Assembly: GCF_014898055.3 (NCBI RefSeq) | Contig: NW_023601433.1 | Location: 81,849,106 to 81,913,105 of the forward strand | Direction: 5' to 3' | DNA length: 64,000 nt | From: Talpa occidentalis | Taxonomy: Eukaryota; Chordata; Mammalia; Eulipotyphla; Talpidae | Shown: in pieces, positions 11,490-22,699 of the stretch | Layout of the letters: each line of letters starts with the position of its first letter | Position numbering within the stretch: the first letter of the stretch is position 1 | Program-made: the position numbers and the translations under genes | Notes under the pieces: model-generated | What the model was told of the DNA's origin: nothing | Databases searched by the model: none | What the model saw: only the letters and a program-made list of their open reading frames with translations

Positions 11490-11910
11490 CTCAGGCGATG
11501 GTAACAAGTGATCACATGCCGGGTGGCTTAAAGCTACAGAAATTTGAGGTCTGGAGTCAAGGCGTTGGCAGATCCATGCTCCCTCTAAAGGCTTTAGGCG
11601 AGGATCCTTCCCTGTTTCTTCCAGTTCCCAGTGGTTGGCTGGTGTCTGTGCTGCTCCCATCTCTGTCTGCAGTCATGTAATCTTTCCAGGGCTGAGTCTT
11701 CTCCCCTTCCTTTGTCTTCTTTGGGCATTTATATCAGACTTGGGGCCCCTCGAACCCAGGATGTTCTCATCCCAAAGTCCTTAACTTAATTGCATCAGCA
11801 AAGATCCTTTTCCCAGCAAGGTCACATTCCCAGGTTCCAGGGATTTGGCTCTGGGAATTGGTGGGGGGGGGGCGGGGGGAGTGGGGGGGGTGTGTATGTG
11901 AAGGGTGCTT
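11490..11910 (-). mobile_element. MLT1-type MaLR LTR, antisense
   Basis: Reverse-complement MLT1 landmarks in order: 'ggtggcttaaagctacagaa', 'ggcgttggcagatccatgct', 'ccctctaaaggctttaggcg', 'ccttaacttaattgcatcag', 'caaagatccttttcccagca' and 'aaggtcacattcccaggttc'. It ends in a G-rich tract (11,861-11,890). Solo LTR with no internal genes. Confidence 0.8.
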
Positions 11911-12044
11911 TCCAGTCTACCATGTAAGGAAACGATGAAGCATTTTATTCAATAAGGGTCTTTCTGATTTTGCGGATCTGCAGGGCTTATCGCAAAATTT
12001 AAAAATATTTTTGCCACCCCATTTTCTCTTTTTAAAAAGTGATT

Positions 12045-12260
12045 GCAGTGCCACAACACTGAATGAACTCTCACCAAACCCTGGCATCAGTGAGCCTCAC
12101 TCAGTCCTCCCAGTACCCTGCAACATACACACTGTCCTCTATCCACCGGGCAGAGTAGGAAACCCCAAGGAGAGGTTAAAAGCCTCATCCTGGATCACAC
12201 AGCCAGGAACTGTGGTAAGGATTCGACTGGAACTCTAATCTGTCTGACTCTGGAATCCAA
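12045..12260 (-). mobile_element. MIR SINE remnant, antisense
   Basis: Antisense MIR: 'agagtaggaaaccccaagga', 'ggatcacacagccaggaact', 'gtctgactctggaatccaag'. Confidence 0.7.
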
Positions 12261-12269
12261 GTTCTTATG

Positions 12270-12775
12270 CAGGATGAAAAACTGCCTTTTCTCGGAAATT
12301 TAGGACTTGGAAGACTGTGGTTTGGAAGGGGGTGGAGGTGTGGGGCAACAGGACAATTTATGCATGTTTAGCCAAGAATTAATCTTGGACAGAACATCCA
12401 GAAAGGCTGAAAAACAGGCACTTGGATAGTGGAGGCCATTGAAGAGGTGATTTAACTACAAAATCGAAGACCACTGTACTCTCTCTCATGGCTGAAATTC
12501 CTGCAGAGAAACAGGAAGTTGGAGGCAAATGAGAAAATGCCCATTAGAGCTGTCTTACAGATTTCGGTTCAGTAACATCTGCCAATGGTTATACACTTGT
12601 TGCAGGTAAATCTTCACTGCTGTTGTACCCCAGGAGACCAGATAGATCCCAGAAGGCAAAATCAGAACTGCTTTTTTGAGGCTGGCTGTGAATGGGTGGT
12701 GACTTCCTCCCTGTTGTCTGATGGCCACGTCTACTATTTAGGCTCCCTGGTGAAAAAAATCTGATTTTTCTTTCA
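12270..12775. other. Intergenic unique sequence
   Basis: Nothing recognised on either strand. Confidence 0.4.
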
Positions 12776-12779
12776 GCCA

Positions 12780-12965
12780 CAGCTGCTGATGGTTAAGTGT
12801 TTTTGCAGGCATTGTCTCAGGTGAACTTTGCAATAACCTTGTGAAGGAAGATCAATCAATAGTTGGCCTGATGTTCGTCATTTGTCCAAATGTGCCAACC
12901 AGCAAGTTAACAACTCTCCAGTTTGCCTGGGTCCAGAGTCTGAGATCTCAGTCACTGTAATACAC
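12780..12965 (-). mobile_element. MIR SINE remnant, antisense (weak)
   Basis: Degenerate match: 'gcaggcattgtctcaggtga', 'tttgtccaaatgtgccaacc', 'gggtccagagtctgagat'. Assignment by order of landmarks only. Confidence 0.45.
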
Positions 12966-13029
12966 TCTCTTTCCAAACCCATGGGCAAAGAATTCTCCAT
13001 TTAAGAAATCCAGGTAAGATAAAAAGGAA

Positions 13030-13330
13030 ATTCAGTCACCCATTCATTCACATAGTCATTCATCCATCCACACACATGTGTCTGTCTGGACCATGTGCCA
13101 AGAAAGCCAACAAGAAAATCCCTTCCATCACACCTGTGTGTCTGAGTTGTGTGTGTCAGACACCTTGCTGGACTCAGACAGGAAGTCCTGGCCTCAGCCT
13201 TAAAGAGATAGAGGAGACAGAAAAGTGTATCAATTAACAAGTGTGGTAAATGCTATCATAGAAATAAGGCAGGAGAGATGCAGAAGGAACAGGGGTCAGA
13301 GAAGACCCTTGAGTTAGGATCTGAAGGAGA
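13030..13330 (-). mobile_element. L2 LINE 3' fragment, antisense
   Basis: Begins with the 'cattcattcacatagtcatt' L2-tail complement, then 'accatgtgccaagaaagcca', followed by 'caattaacaagtgtggtaaa' and 'gggtcagagaagacccttga'. Confidence 0.6.
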
Positions 13331-13804
13331 AGGAGGAAGATAGCCTGCATTTTGGGCAGCAAGTTGACTCTTGGCAGACACACTAATATGACCACAGCCG
13401 TTAAGGTATTTGATTATCTCTATAACTTAATCATAAATAGCCAATACCCGAAGCCCACCAAATGCCCCCACCCACCCTCTCTCAGGATCTGTCCACTTTC
13501 CCACTATGCAGAAACAAAAGGGTTAACACCTGCTACAGCTGGAAGTGCCAGAAACTCTGCTCCGTTTGGCTTCTTAATCCTGTCTATTGGGTGCTGATGC
13601 CATACTGGAGGTTGCATATTTTAATTATTCACTCCTGGGCCAGGGAGCAGTTGAGTAAGAGGGCACAGAGGTATGGGGGCATGCTGGTAGCCAGCACGGC
13701 TGGAGCTGAGACCAGATGATTAAGAGCAGGCCTCTGGGAAATAGTGATATGTGACACATAGTTTTTATCTTGAGAATAATTGAGGCTTTTAAAGGCATGC
13801 TATA
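13331..13804. other. Intergenic unique sequence
   Basis: No gene or repeat recognised. An 81-codon open frame crosses it but has no family resemblance that I can see. Confidence 0.35.
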
Positions 13805-13970
13805 TTTTTTTTTGATGTGTAATTAGACACAAAATAAGCATTCCTTTAAAGAGTATGGTTTGATGAGTTTTGACAAATGTTGACCCTCAAGTGATCACCA
13901 TGCCTATGGAGATATAGAACAGTTTTCTTCCTCCAAAATGTTCCCTCTCTCCCATCCACAGGAGGATTTT
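13805..13970 (-). mobile_element. Old L1 3' end, antisense
   Basis: Complement of a mammalian L1M 3' UTR: 'ggtttgatgagttttgacaa', 'caagtgatcaccatgcctat', 'atagaacagttttc'. Truncated, no coding. Confidence 0.65.
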
Positions 13971-14469
13971 AAGCAGGAGAGTTCCATAGCTACACATTGC
14001 ATTTTGCAGGTTTGTGTTGGAAAATTCTCTTGCTCATTTCCTGAGTCACTCTTTATGCTATACACTCCTCTAACTATTGAGAAGAGGGATGGAGGACATA
14101 TTTGGAGGGGAGATGTCAAACACCATCAATGGTTTGGACAGCTGGCTTTATGGGTGTTTGGCCTATGAAGTCACATGAGGCTCCACATTTGGTTTTATGC
14201 TTTACTGTCACCGTCTTGAAATTCTTAATTTTTGAACAAGGGGATTCATGTTTTTGTTTTGCAACAGACTCCACAAACAATGCAGCTGGGCCTGATGTAC
14301 AATGGGAATTACCAGGGAGCCAAGACAGGATAGAGAGTCTTACAGAGAAGACCTCAAGAGGAGTAAAGGTAGAAGCCAGACCCATAAGGAGTGAATGTGG
14401 CAAAAAGGATCCTATTCCCCAAAGTTCTCTTTCGAGGACAAGCATAGAGTGTGAGAAATGATCAGGTTC

Positions 14470-14780
14470 TGAATCTCACCTCTGCTGCTCTTCCTATAAT
14501 TCTACCCACAGCTCCAGTAAATGTGTATGAGCTCAATTAATTACAAAGACTAACGCATCTGACAAGCCAAATATTAGCTCGCGAGAACTGAGTGCACTTA
14601 TAAGTATTAAGTACAGATACAAATAATTAACAATAAGCTCACTGGCATTATTATCTTCTAATTAACTGTAAAAAAAATCACACCTTAATCCAAAGCAAAA
14701 TGAAAACAAAAGGAAAGCAAGACCTCTGCTGGTGTTATAAACGGAGGTGATATAATAGAGATATGGGTTTCTGGATTTTA
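14470..14780. other. AT-rich candidate non-coding regulatory block
   Basis: Dense homeodomain cores (TAATTA or TTAATTA at about 14,537, 14,624 and 14,659), a perfect palindrome ACTTATAAGT at 14,596-14,605 and an isolated TCGCGAG near 14,579 in otherwise AT-rich DNA. No repeat family matches. The composition is typical of conserved enhancers of gene deserts, but conservation cannot be seen from one sequence. Confidence 0.35.
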
Positions 14781-15475
14781 ATTTGCACTAATGATGGATT
14801 TAATCAGACTACCTTCACTGACGTCAAAGCCAAAATAAATGCCTTGGTCTCTATTTCTCCCTGCTGGGGCCAGATGTCCAATGGGAAGAGTTTGGCAGAC
14901 ACCTTCCAGGAGGCATAATTACCAGAGGCAAGAGGAATGATGTTGGCATTCCACGGGAAAAATCCATCTCTATCAGCCTCAGAAACGACCTCTTGTCTCT
15001 GGAATTTGGAGCAAAGAGAAGGTGAGTTGAAAGGAATCCAACTGTCTCTTGGCAATTGATTCACCTTCCTGAAAAGGATTTTGGAGTTGAGCAGTTCAAT
15101 CAAAAACTCCAAAATAAATACCTGGACTGCAATGATAAATAATTTCCAAAGCCAAGTAATTGAGAAACAAACATTTTCCCAATTGAAGTTGCTTTCCATA
15201 ACTATGAGAAAGAAGTTTTTGCAATTATGCGAAAAACTTGGCCCTCAATTTCTATTTTGATCTAAATTATGTCATTTTGCTGCTTTGGAATCCCCAGTTC
15301 TCTGGATGGTACAGGAGCTCTGGTCTCCATTGTGTTAAAGCCTCGTTACCTTCAGTGGCCTTGTAACTCACTGCCAATCCCAGGAAATTTAATAGCTTTC
15401 CTCTTGTTCACTTTCTTTTTAGCTCCTGATCTGCCCCTACAGGGGAACATACTCTGCCCACCCTGATAATAATCG
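14781..15475. other. Intergenic unique sequence
   Basis: A 131-codon minus-strand open frame (14,804-15,199) lies here. It has no recognisable domain, and I treat it as chance. Confidence 0.4.
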
Positions 15476-15479
15476 TGGC

Positions 15480-15560
15480 ACCTATGATTCTATGCTAACT
15501 ACATTCAGACTCTGTGATAAGAGTTTTGCCCACATTATCTTATTTAATCCTCCCAACAGG
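15480..15560 (-). mobile_element. MIR SINE fragment, antisense
   Basis: 'gatgtta'-type core decayed to 'tctgtgataagagttttgcc', then 'cacattatcttatttaatcc' and 'tcccaacagg', the 3' half of an antisense MIR. Confidence 0.65.
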
Positions 15561-15579
15561 AAATTGTGTTGGCTCTACC

Positions 15580-16225
15580 TTCTGAATGTATTCAAATCCC
15601 ATTTGTTTCTCACCACCTCCATGCTACCAGCCTGATCCAAGACCACCTAGATTACTGTGGTCTGCCACAAACTGGTCTCCCTGCTGCTGTCCGTGTCTGT
15701 CCATGGCCTATTTTTAACACAGCAGATTAAATGATGCTTTTGAAATAGAAGTCAGCTCAGGTAGAAAAACCTGCAAGGGCTTCCTATGTAAGTAAAATCC
15801 AAAGTCCTCATGGTGGCAAAGTCCTCACACAATCAGCTCCTTCTATTCTCATGCACTCTGGTCCAGGCAACCAGTCTCCATGCCTTTCCACAAACAGGGC
15901 ATGAGATTCCTGCCTCATGGCCTTTGCATTCTTTTCCTTCCAGATGCTCTTATACCTTTTCTTCCTGAAAGACATTGTTCAAAAATTACCTTTTTAGTGA
16001 CCATTTCTGTATTGTTTTATGGCTTATGTTGATAACACCATTTAGAATGCAGCCATTTTGTCAGCCCTCCTATTCTACCTTTTTCATAAAACTTATCACT
16101 ATATAAATACCTTGTAACTACTTATTATGTTTATTGGTTTTTGTCCTCTCCCACAAAGACAGGGATTCTTGTCTTAGTGCTCATAAACATTTGTTACATA
16201 GTAGGTGCACAATAAATGTTTGTTG
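15580..16225 (+). mobile_element. L2 LINE 3' end, sense
   Basis: A long L2 3' segment in sense order: 'tgcctcatggcctttgcatt', 'ttttccttccagatgctctt', 'ataaaacttatcactatata', 'cccacaaagacagggattct', 'tagtgctcataaacatttgt' and the terminus 'gcacaataaatgtttgttga'. This is the best-preserved L2 in the window. Confidence 0.8.
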
Positions 16226-16400
16226 AGCTAATACATGATTCACAAAGTAAGTCCTATAATCAGGCCCAGATTATAAGAAAGGAAACTGAGGGACTCAGAA
16301 AGGTCAAAAAATTTTCCCAAAGTAAGTTAGTTAATAGCAGAACCAGCTACTACTAACCCAAAGCAACTCAATTACTAAGTTTTACTTATCACAAGTTAAG
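16226..16400 (-). mobile_element. MIR SINE remnant, antisense
   Basis: 'ataagaaaggaaactgaggg', 'actcagaaaggtcaaaaaat', 'aacccaaagcaac' in antisense MIR order, directly abutting the L2. Confidence 0.7.
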
Positions 16401-16849
16401 TCTACTTTAAAATAGGCTGATTATCATGGGCTACTATTCAGCAAAGTCCATTTAACGACCCTGCTCATCTGGCAGGATTTGGTCAGACACTTGAACAATT
16501 CAGTTAGTCCTATTGTGAACAGGAATAGTCAGAATTTCTACAAGTGTTACGGAAAGGGAAGCTTACATGAGAAATCCTGGATTAATCATTTGATTAATGT
16601 ATTTTGAATAACAGTTCCCCAAGTGCTCATGTACTAGCAATGTTTGGAATATCCTAGAAGTGGAATCTTAGCAGATGGTTTTTAAAGTATAGCTAGATAA
16701 TTACATGGTAATTATCTTCATCTCTGAACTTAACTGCTTGGACTCAGGGGATATAATAGAGAAACACAGGGGAGGTTTCCCCACTCATGGCATGTCATCT
16801 ATGGTCAGGAGACTAGCCTTTGGGGGTTTTAAGAGCAAATCCTGATAAG
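16401..16849. other. Intergenic, unassigned
   Basis: Probably unique sequence. No gene seen. Confidence 0.35.
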
Positions 16850-17430
16850 TTAAATATAGAATTACCCTATGACCCCACAATTTCACTCCTAACCCTGAAG
16901 AATTAAAAACAGGTGTTCAAACAAAAACATGTGCAAGAATGATCATAACAGCATTATTCATAATATCTAAGAGAGATAAACATCCAAAGTGTCCATCAAC
17001 TAATGAATGGATAAAGACATTTTGGCCTGTCCATTCAATGGAATATTATTCAGGCATGAAAATGAATGAAGAGCTGACACGTGCTACAACATGGATGAGC
17101 CTTGAAAACAGTATGTTAAGTGAAAGAAATCGCTCGCCAAAAACAACATATGGTACGAGTCCAGTTTTATGAAACGTCTAAAATAGGCAAGTCTATACAG
17201 ACAGAAAGCAGATTAGTGGTTTTTAGGGAATGGGGGAGGGAAAAATAGAGAGTGATTTTATGGGCGCAGGATTATCTTTTGGAATGATGAAAAAGTTCTA
17301 GAACCCCAGAATGCTGATGCTGACTTAACATTGTGAATGTACCCAAGCCACACAATTCTATACTTTAAAGTGGTAAAAATGGTGCATTTTCTGTTTTGTG
17401 TATTTCATCTCAATTTATTTAAGAGCAAAT
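16850..17430 (+). mobile_element. Old L1 (L1M) 3' end, sense
   Basis: Decayed end of L1 ORF2 and start of its 3' UTR. Landmarks: 'accctatgaccccacaattt', 'tgtccatcaactaatgaatg', 'caatggaatattattcaggc', 'acaacatggatgagccttga' and 'taagtgaaagaaatcgctcg'. Frame is broken by stops, so it encodes nothing. Confidence 0.88.
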
Positions 17431-17689
17431 CTTTAAATACTGGCCTTGGCAACAGGTTGTTTTAGTTTGGTTCTGATTTGGGTAGGCAGGTCACTAAGAA
17501 TGAAGTCCTCTTGTGGCAACTGTGGACTCAGGAGGACTATGACCTATCAGATTAGGTTGTTTAACAAACTTGCACTTATGACATGATTCACTGGTAAGCA
17601 TGTGGTGTGGAGGCATGAATCTTTGTAGCCTCAGAAATTGTGCCAAGCCTAGCAGAGTAGTGTTCAGACATGCTGCAAAGCCCATTCTT

Positions 17690-18235
17690 TACATCCCTTT
17701 TCATTACCAAAGTCATATACCTTTGTTGTAAAAATTCTAAACCAAATAGAAGGCAAATTTCCTCTTTCACCTGTACTGTTTCTACCCCTAGTTTTAGCCA
17801 CCACCATCTACAATATGGTGTGCATCCTTTCATATCTTTCTCATGTACAAACATCTACATATAAATGTGCATATCACTGTTGAAGTTTCTTTTTATAAAA
17901 ATGAACTCATACTGTAATGTACATTGGCCTGCACCTTGTTTTTTTCCCCACTCAGTATCTTAGCACCAAAATTTTTCCATGTGAATACGTACAGATTTAT
18001 CTCTTTCCTCTTAATCACTAAGCACATGGATAGATCACCATTTATTTAACTACTCTCTTCTTGTCTTGCTTCCAGTTTTCACCATCACAAACCAGGTTGC
18101 AGGGAACACCCTGTTCACATATTCTTGCATACTCGTGGGAGTTTTTCTGTGGGAGATTCCTAGAAGTAAAATTGCTGGGTGGAGGTAACATTCTTTCTGT
18201 TCTGTGACTTTTTTAGAGCATGTCAATTTGGGACA
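17690..18235 (-). mobile_element. Old L1 3' UTR, antisense
   Basis: Antisense L1M landmarks: 'ttttataaaaatgaactcat', 'gcaccttgtttttttcccca', 'cttgtcttgcttccagtttt', 'cctagaagtaaaattgctgg'. Confidence 0.7.
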
Positions 18236-18929
18236 CAAATGTATATTGTTTCTGACCTTAGGACAAAAAGGCTAGACCCTTCGAACTTATGATCAAGCTT
18301 TGCTTAGCTCCCCATTCCACCCTGCATCTTGCAACCATAGCTATTTTCATTCATTTTATAGGTGCACTGTCTCCAGATTGACTCCAGCAGAGGGAAAAGA
18401 AATCAGGTTCTTCTGTGCCATTCTTCAAACATTTAGAGGAAATTGATTTTCCACATGGGCTGGAGCCAAGCGAGGGATGAGCGGCACAGAAGTCCCGCGA
18501 CAGGCTATTACTGTGAGCACTTGCAACAATTAGGCTCAACCCAACTTGAGATATTTTATTAGTGAGTGTAATTCCTCATCAGGCTAATATTGCAAATTGC
18601 CAAAAGCAGCAGCAGTTCTAAAATAGGATTTCCTTCATAATCCCTTTAAAGGGAAGAACTTGTGGAGACTTGAAGTATCTGAAGAAAGAGAGCTTTTGTT
18701 CTCCTGAGCAAGGACAAAAGGCAGTTGGTCCAAGAAGCAGATGGCTTGCCTTGCCTTTCTGCTGTTACCTTTCTAAGGTGCTTTCTCGTGGCATCAGCTG
18801 CGATGCTGTCACCACACAGAATGGGAAAGCAGTGTCAAGCTGGCATGGGTAACACAGCAGTATCATGTGCCTCTTGAACCCCAAAATCCCCAAGTGAGGT
18901 GAAGTTTAAGGTTGGCTGGTTCAACATCT
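18236..18929. other. Intergenic unique sequence
   Basis: No gene or repeat recognised. The part at 18,470-18,660 has isolated CpGs (18,470-18,500) next to an A/T-rich stretch and could be a conserved element; this is a guess. Confidence 0.35.
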
Positions 18930-19090
18930 CAACGATGTTGTTGGGAATCCTGGTTCTTTCTCAATGGTGGTTCTAGAGCCAGACTGGTATTGAATTCAAG
19001 GCCACCCTTTAATAACTGTATGACCTTGGACAAATTACTTAACTTCTCTGCGCCTCAGTTCTCTCATCTGCAAAAAAAAAAAAAAAAAAA
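18930..19090 (+). mobile_element. MIR SINE with A18 tract
   Basis: 'actgtatgaccttggacaaa', 'ttacttaacttctctgcgcc', 'tcagttctctcatctgcaaa' in MIR order, running into 18 A residues at 19,073-19,090. The pure A-run is secondary expansion, since MIR does not normally end there. Confidence 0.85.
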
Positions 19091-19134
19091 CAGGAAAATC
19101 ATAGTATACCAACTGACAAGGTTGTGAACACTGA

Positions 19135-19310
19135 TGTAAGGCTGAGCAAACTTTCTCTCTAACAGGCCAAATAGTAAATATTTTAGGCCTTGCTTCAGGC
19201 CAGGCGCTTTCTGTCTGACTACACTGCTGTTTAGCAGGAAAGCATATATAGAGCAGGTGAAGGAGTGCTCATGGATACCGAAAGTTGAATTTTGCATGAC
19301 TTTCATATAT
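19135..19310. mobile_element. MER5A-like hAT-Charlie remnant
   Basis: 'gctgagcaaactttctctct', 'aacaggccaaatagtaaata', 'ttttaggccttgcttcaggc', 'tgactacactgctgtttagc' match the MER5A/Charlie consensus as I remember it. Confidence 0.75.
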
Positions 19311-19395
19311 CATAAAATATTTCTGTTATTGTTCTCAAAGCATTAAGAAAGGTAAAAATCATTCTTGGGCTGACAAAATAAGGGAGGTTATCCCC

Positions 19396-19422
19396 TTCTA
19401 AATGCATCTAATGCATTTAGAA
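19396..19422. repeat. Perfect hairpin palindrome
   Basis: Arms TTCTAAATGCAT (19,396-19,407) and ATGCATTTAGAA (19,411-19,422) are exact reverse complements separated by a 3-base loop 'cta'. Confidence 0.9.
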
Positions 19423-20195
19423 TAGTCCCTGGAAAGATTTAAATGTTCAAATAGAAGTTTGTTGCTGTTATTGTTGTTTTTATTATCATGTGTTATTTAT
19501 TATTATTGCCAACCACCATCATCTTCCCTCAGCTTTTACCCTCTCCATGTTGGCGTCATGTGCAAATCCAGGAGCATGATGCTGCCACAGTTCAAGATGT
19601 GACACCCAGGAGGACAGCAAACAATATCCTTAAGAATCAAGGTGATGCCCCCCAACCCCATCCCAGCCCTGCCCATCTGCCTCACTGGTCCCCACCCTGT
19701 CTGGGAGGCCAGAATGCAGTCACATGCCCTCCATCAAACCAATCACCGGCCAGGGGAGAGATTATCATTTAGCCAATTAATTTCCTGATGAGCCCCTGAA
19801 GCTGAGGGTGGAGTGTGTTTGCCCTCAGCCAAGGCCCAATCGCAGGCAACGAATCCCTGAGCTAAACAGGATTCTGTGGGGTTGGCAGAGGTAGGGTCTG
19901 GAAGCTGGGTCGGTAACTGGCAAAGCCTGCTACCCCCACTCTTAAATCCCTATAAATTTATCAAGGCAGCAGACCCACTAAGCCAGTTTATGTATCTGAT
20001 CTTACAAGGAGAGCCAGATTTGAAGATTTGGTCTGGACAACATTGGCTCTGCTGACCTTTAAGTCTTTTTAAAGTCACTGTGTTCATAACTCACTGGAAA
20101 GTATGAATCGCAAACAACTTCATCGCACGTTTGAGTTTATTACACCCCCTCCCCGTCTGACCCCGCCTTTGACCTTCACACTTCGCTGTGGCGAT
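19423..20195. other. Intergenic unique sequence
   Basis: Nothing recognised. Confidence 0.35.
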
Positions 20196-20199
20196 CGTC

Positions 20200-20295
20200 C
20201 TCATTGCCCAGGAAGAGGACATGACATGTCTAAGGTAAATTCTGGAAGCTGGATCTTGAACCTTGATACCCAACCTCCCTATTCTGCTCCGCTTC
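20200..20295 (-). mobile_element. MIR SINE fragment, antisense
   Basis: 'attgcccaggaagaggacat', 'aattctggaagctggatctt', 'gaaccttgatacccaacctc' resemble the antisense MIR 5' half. Confidence 0.5.
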
Positions 20296-20479
20296 CACCT
20301 CCTGATTGTAGCAGCAGCGGCTGCATTACCAGAAGCATCAGTGGCAGTAACAGAGGAGCAGTAACAGAGCAATCGAGTGGGTTTGGCCAAGTGTCAACAC
20401 AGACCCAAGCTTGTGCTTTGGGTGAAGACATCGAGGTATAGTTGGAGATCTTCCTTGGATTATCCCAAACTTTCATACA

Positions 20480-21030
20480 CTATGAAACCTCAGGGAATGA
20501 TAAAATACGAGCGATAATTATTCTGATGGAACGCAGACGTGCTTTTTTTCTGAAAAGAACATAATTGTCCATGCATCTCTTTATATTTACCTCATAATTT
20601 AGCTCATAATTGTATGTGTGCCTGCTTTCATTTAAGCCCTGTTTTGGTTTTTGGTCCTGCAAGATGAGAAAGGGGGAATCTCCCCAAACAAAAGAAATTT
20701 GGTTGAGTAAATCAGGCATACCCAAGTGAAATAATATTATGTAACCATTCATTTTAATGCTTATGCAGAGTTCGTAATGCCTTCAGAAAACTTATGAGAC
20801 AACACAAGGGGATAAAAGTAGGACACAATTACATACATACACCACAACAATATCATCTCTATGTTAAGGACGATAAAAAAAATTGGCAATAAAGAAACCA
20901 AAGCATTAACTGGGTTACCTCTGGGTAGTGAGGTCCTGAGCATTTTTTCCCCTCAGCTTCTTTCTATTTTTTCTCTATATTCTCCAGTCTTTCTACAATA
21001 CTCATTTTTATGATCAAACAAAAACATAAA
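20480..21030 (+). mobile_element. Old L1 (L1ME-like) 3' end, sense
   Basis: The second half is clear: 'ttggttgagtaaatcaggca', 'taatattatgtaaccattca', 'gggttacctctgggtagtga' and 'ttctacaatactcatttttatg'-type end. The 5' portion before about 20,690 is uncertain. Confidence 0.7.
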
Positions 21031-21244
21031 GTAGAAGCCAGAGGAAGACTGGGTAGTTTCTGAGGCTAAGGTTTCTTCTTATATAGACAGACCCCGGCAA
21101 TAAAGGACGAAGCAAGGCAAACCAGGGCCACTTGCAGAGTGAGGAGATGAAAACTGCTTCTTGAAGGATGTTCCTTCTCTGGAGCCAGCTGTGCAGTCTC
21201 AGCACAGCTGGCTGACAAGGAGAAAATGGACATAATCCTGCAAA

Positions 21245-21920
21245 TTATATAGTTGGAAATTCACAAGCTGTGTGACTTTGGACAAATTTACCACTCTGAC
21301 CTTCAGTCTCTTCATCTGTTATGTGAGGATAATAATGTCTGGTGTATAGGGTTGAAATTCTTTCACTCATGCAACAAACTGCTATTGAGGATTCTCTCCT
21401 CCCCATTCTAGAGGCTGGAGTTGCAATGGTAATTGAAGAGACAGGGTCCCTGTCCTCCAGCACATTCATTCTAGTGGAGGGTTAGTTAGGATGGAGAGTT
21501 GATTTACTTCTTCTAGAAACAGCAAGTGCAAAGGGCCTGGGGCAGGCAAAATTTTGGTGCTTTGCACCAAAGAGGGGGCCTTATGTGTCTGGAGCATAGT
21601 TGAGTCTGTAGAGAGTGGGAGCAGGGTGGGGAAAGGTAGGAAAGGGCCAGTCTTGCAGGCCAGGGCAAGAAACGTTGATTTCTTTCTAAGCATAATGGGA
21701 AGCCACTTAAGGATTTTTAGCTGCAGACTATCATGATCTGATTTAAAGTTTATGTCTTAAAAAGGCCACTTTGCTGCCATGTAGAGAATGGATGGTAGGA
21801 CTATGTGAGCCGATCAATACACGAAAGCACTTAACATTGGGTCTGGCACAAAGTAAGTGTCTTAATAAGTGGTAACTGTTTTTCATTATTATCATCATTA
21901 TCCTTATTATTATTACTACT
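21245..21920 (+). mobile_element. MIR SINE split by an L2 fragment
   Basis: The MIR 5' half at 21,245-21,348 reads 'gctgtgtgactttggacaaa', then 'tcttcatctgttatgtgagg', ending at 'tatagggttg'. The MIR 3' half resumes near 21,800: 'gactatgtgagccgatcaat', 'gcacttaacattgggtctgg', 'cacaaagtaagtgtcttaat'. The break falls in the middle of the consensus, so the roughly 450 bp between is an insertion. Confidence 0.7.
21349..21800 (-). mobile_element. L2 LINE fragment, antisense, inside a MIR
   Basis: Antisense L2 order: 'tcatgcaacaaactgctatt', 'agacagggtccctgtcctcc', 'agcacattcattctagtgga', 'gcaaagggcctggggcaggc', 'taatgggaagccacttaagg', 'actatcatgatctgatttaa'. Confidence 0.7.
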
Positions 21921-22454
21921 CTTTTGTCTGCCTAGAACTGGCGCACAATGCTTGCACATTTGGCTTCAGACGATATTGACAAAGCATTCAGACGAGCTGT
22001 TGAATTTTCCAAATTTGTTTTCCAGGTGTTTTCACACCCTCAGAGAGGTGATGGTAAAAAGCCAAACTCAAGCTGATACCTGCAGCTGAAAACAACGGTG
22101 GACACATTCCTGGATCCAGAATTCTTTCATCCTTTCCGGGGCGAACGCTGGCTATCTCGTTGCTCACAGATGACCCTGGTCTTGATTACAGGTTTCTGCC
22201 TCCACCAAAGTACTGGCTGAGCACAGGCCCTGTTGTGAAATCCAGCATATTTGGGTCTATTTAAAAATACCTCCCCTCCTGCCAACTCCTTCCTCAAGGA
22301 GGCTCCAAGATGACTTTCTCTGAGAAGCCTCCCGTGCACTCGTCCCTGGCCACACCCATGCAAGACTCTTCTCTCTGCCCCCCCTGGCTCCAGCAGAGCC
22401 TTGGCATAACCTTTAACCACTCTGATGGATGTGAATTTCTTCACCTACAGTCAG
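21921..22454. other. Intergenic unique sequence
   Basis: Contains a 105-codon minus-strand open frame (22,127-22,444) with no recognisable domain. No repeat assigned. Confidence 0.4.
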
Positions 22455-22660
22455 CGTCCCTAGGGTTATGCTGGTTAATGCAGTGGCCATAAGCCCTGCG
22501 TGGCTACTTAAATCCACAGGGAAATGCATACATGTTTAAATAAAATTTAAAATTCAGGTGCTTAGTTGCACTGGCCACATTTCAGGACCTCAGTAGCTGC
22601 CAGCATGTAGCACAGTGGCCAGTTTAGATATTGAATAAATCTATCATGGAAGAAAGATCT
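22455..22660. mobile_element. Ancient DNA transposon (MER class)
   Basis: 'gtggccataagccctgcgtg', 'gctacttaaatccacaggga', 'aaataaaatttaaaattcag', 'ttgcactggccacatttcag', 'gccagcatgtagcacagtgg' form the near-palindromic layout of a common non-autonomous mammalian DNA transposon. I cannot name the subfamily with certainty. Confidence 0.6.
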
Positions 22661-22699
22661 AGTGGCAGCAGTGCCCCAGGTAGGGAGGGATGAGGTGGT

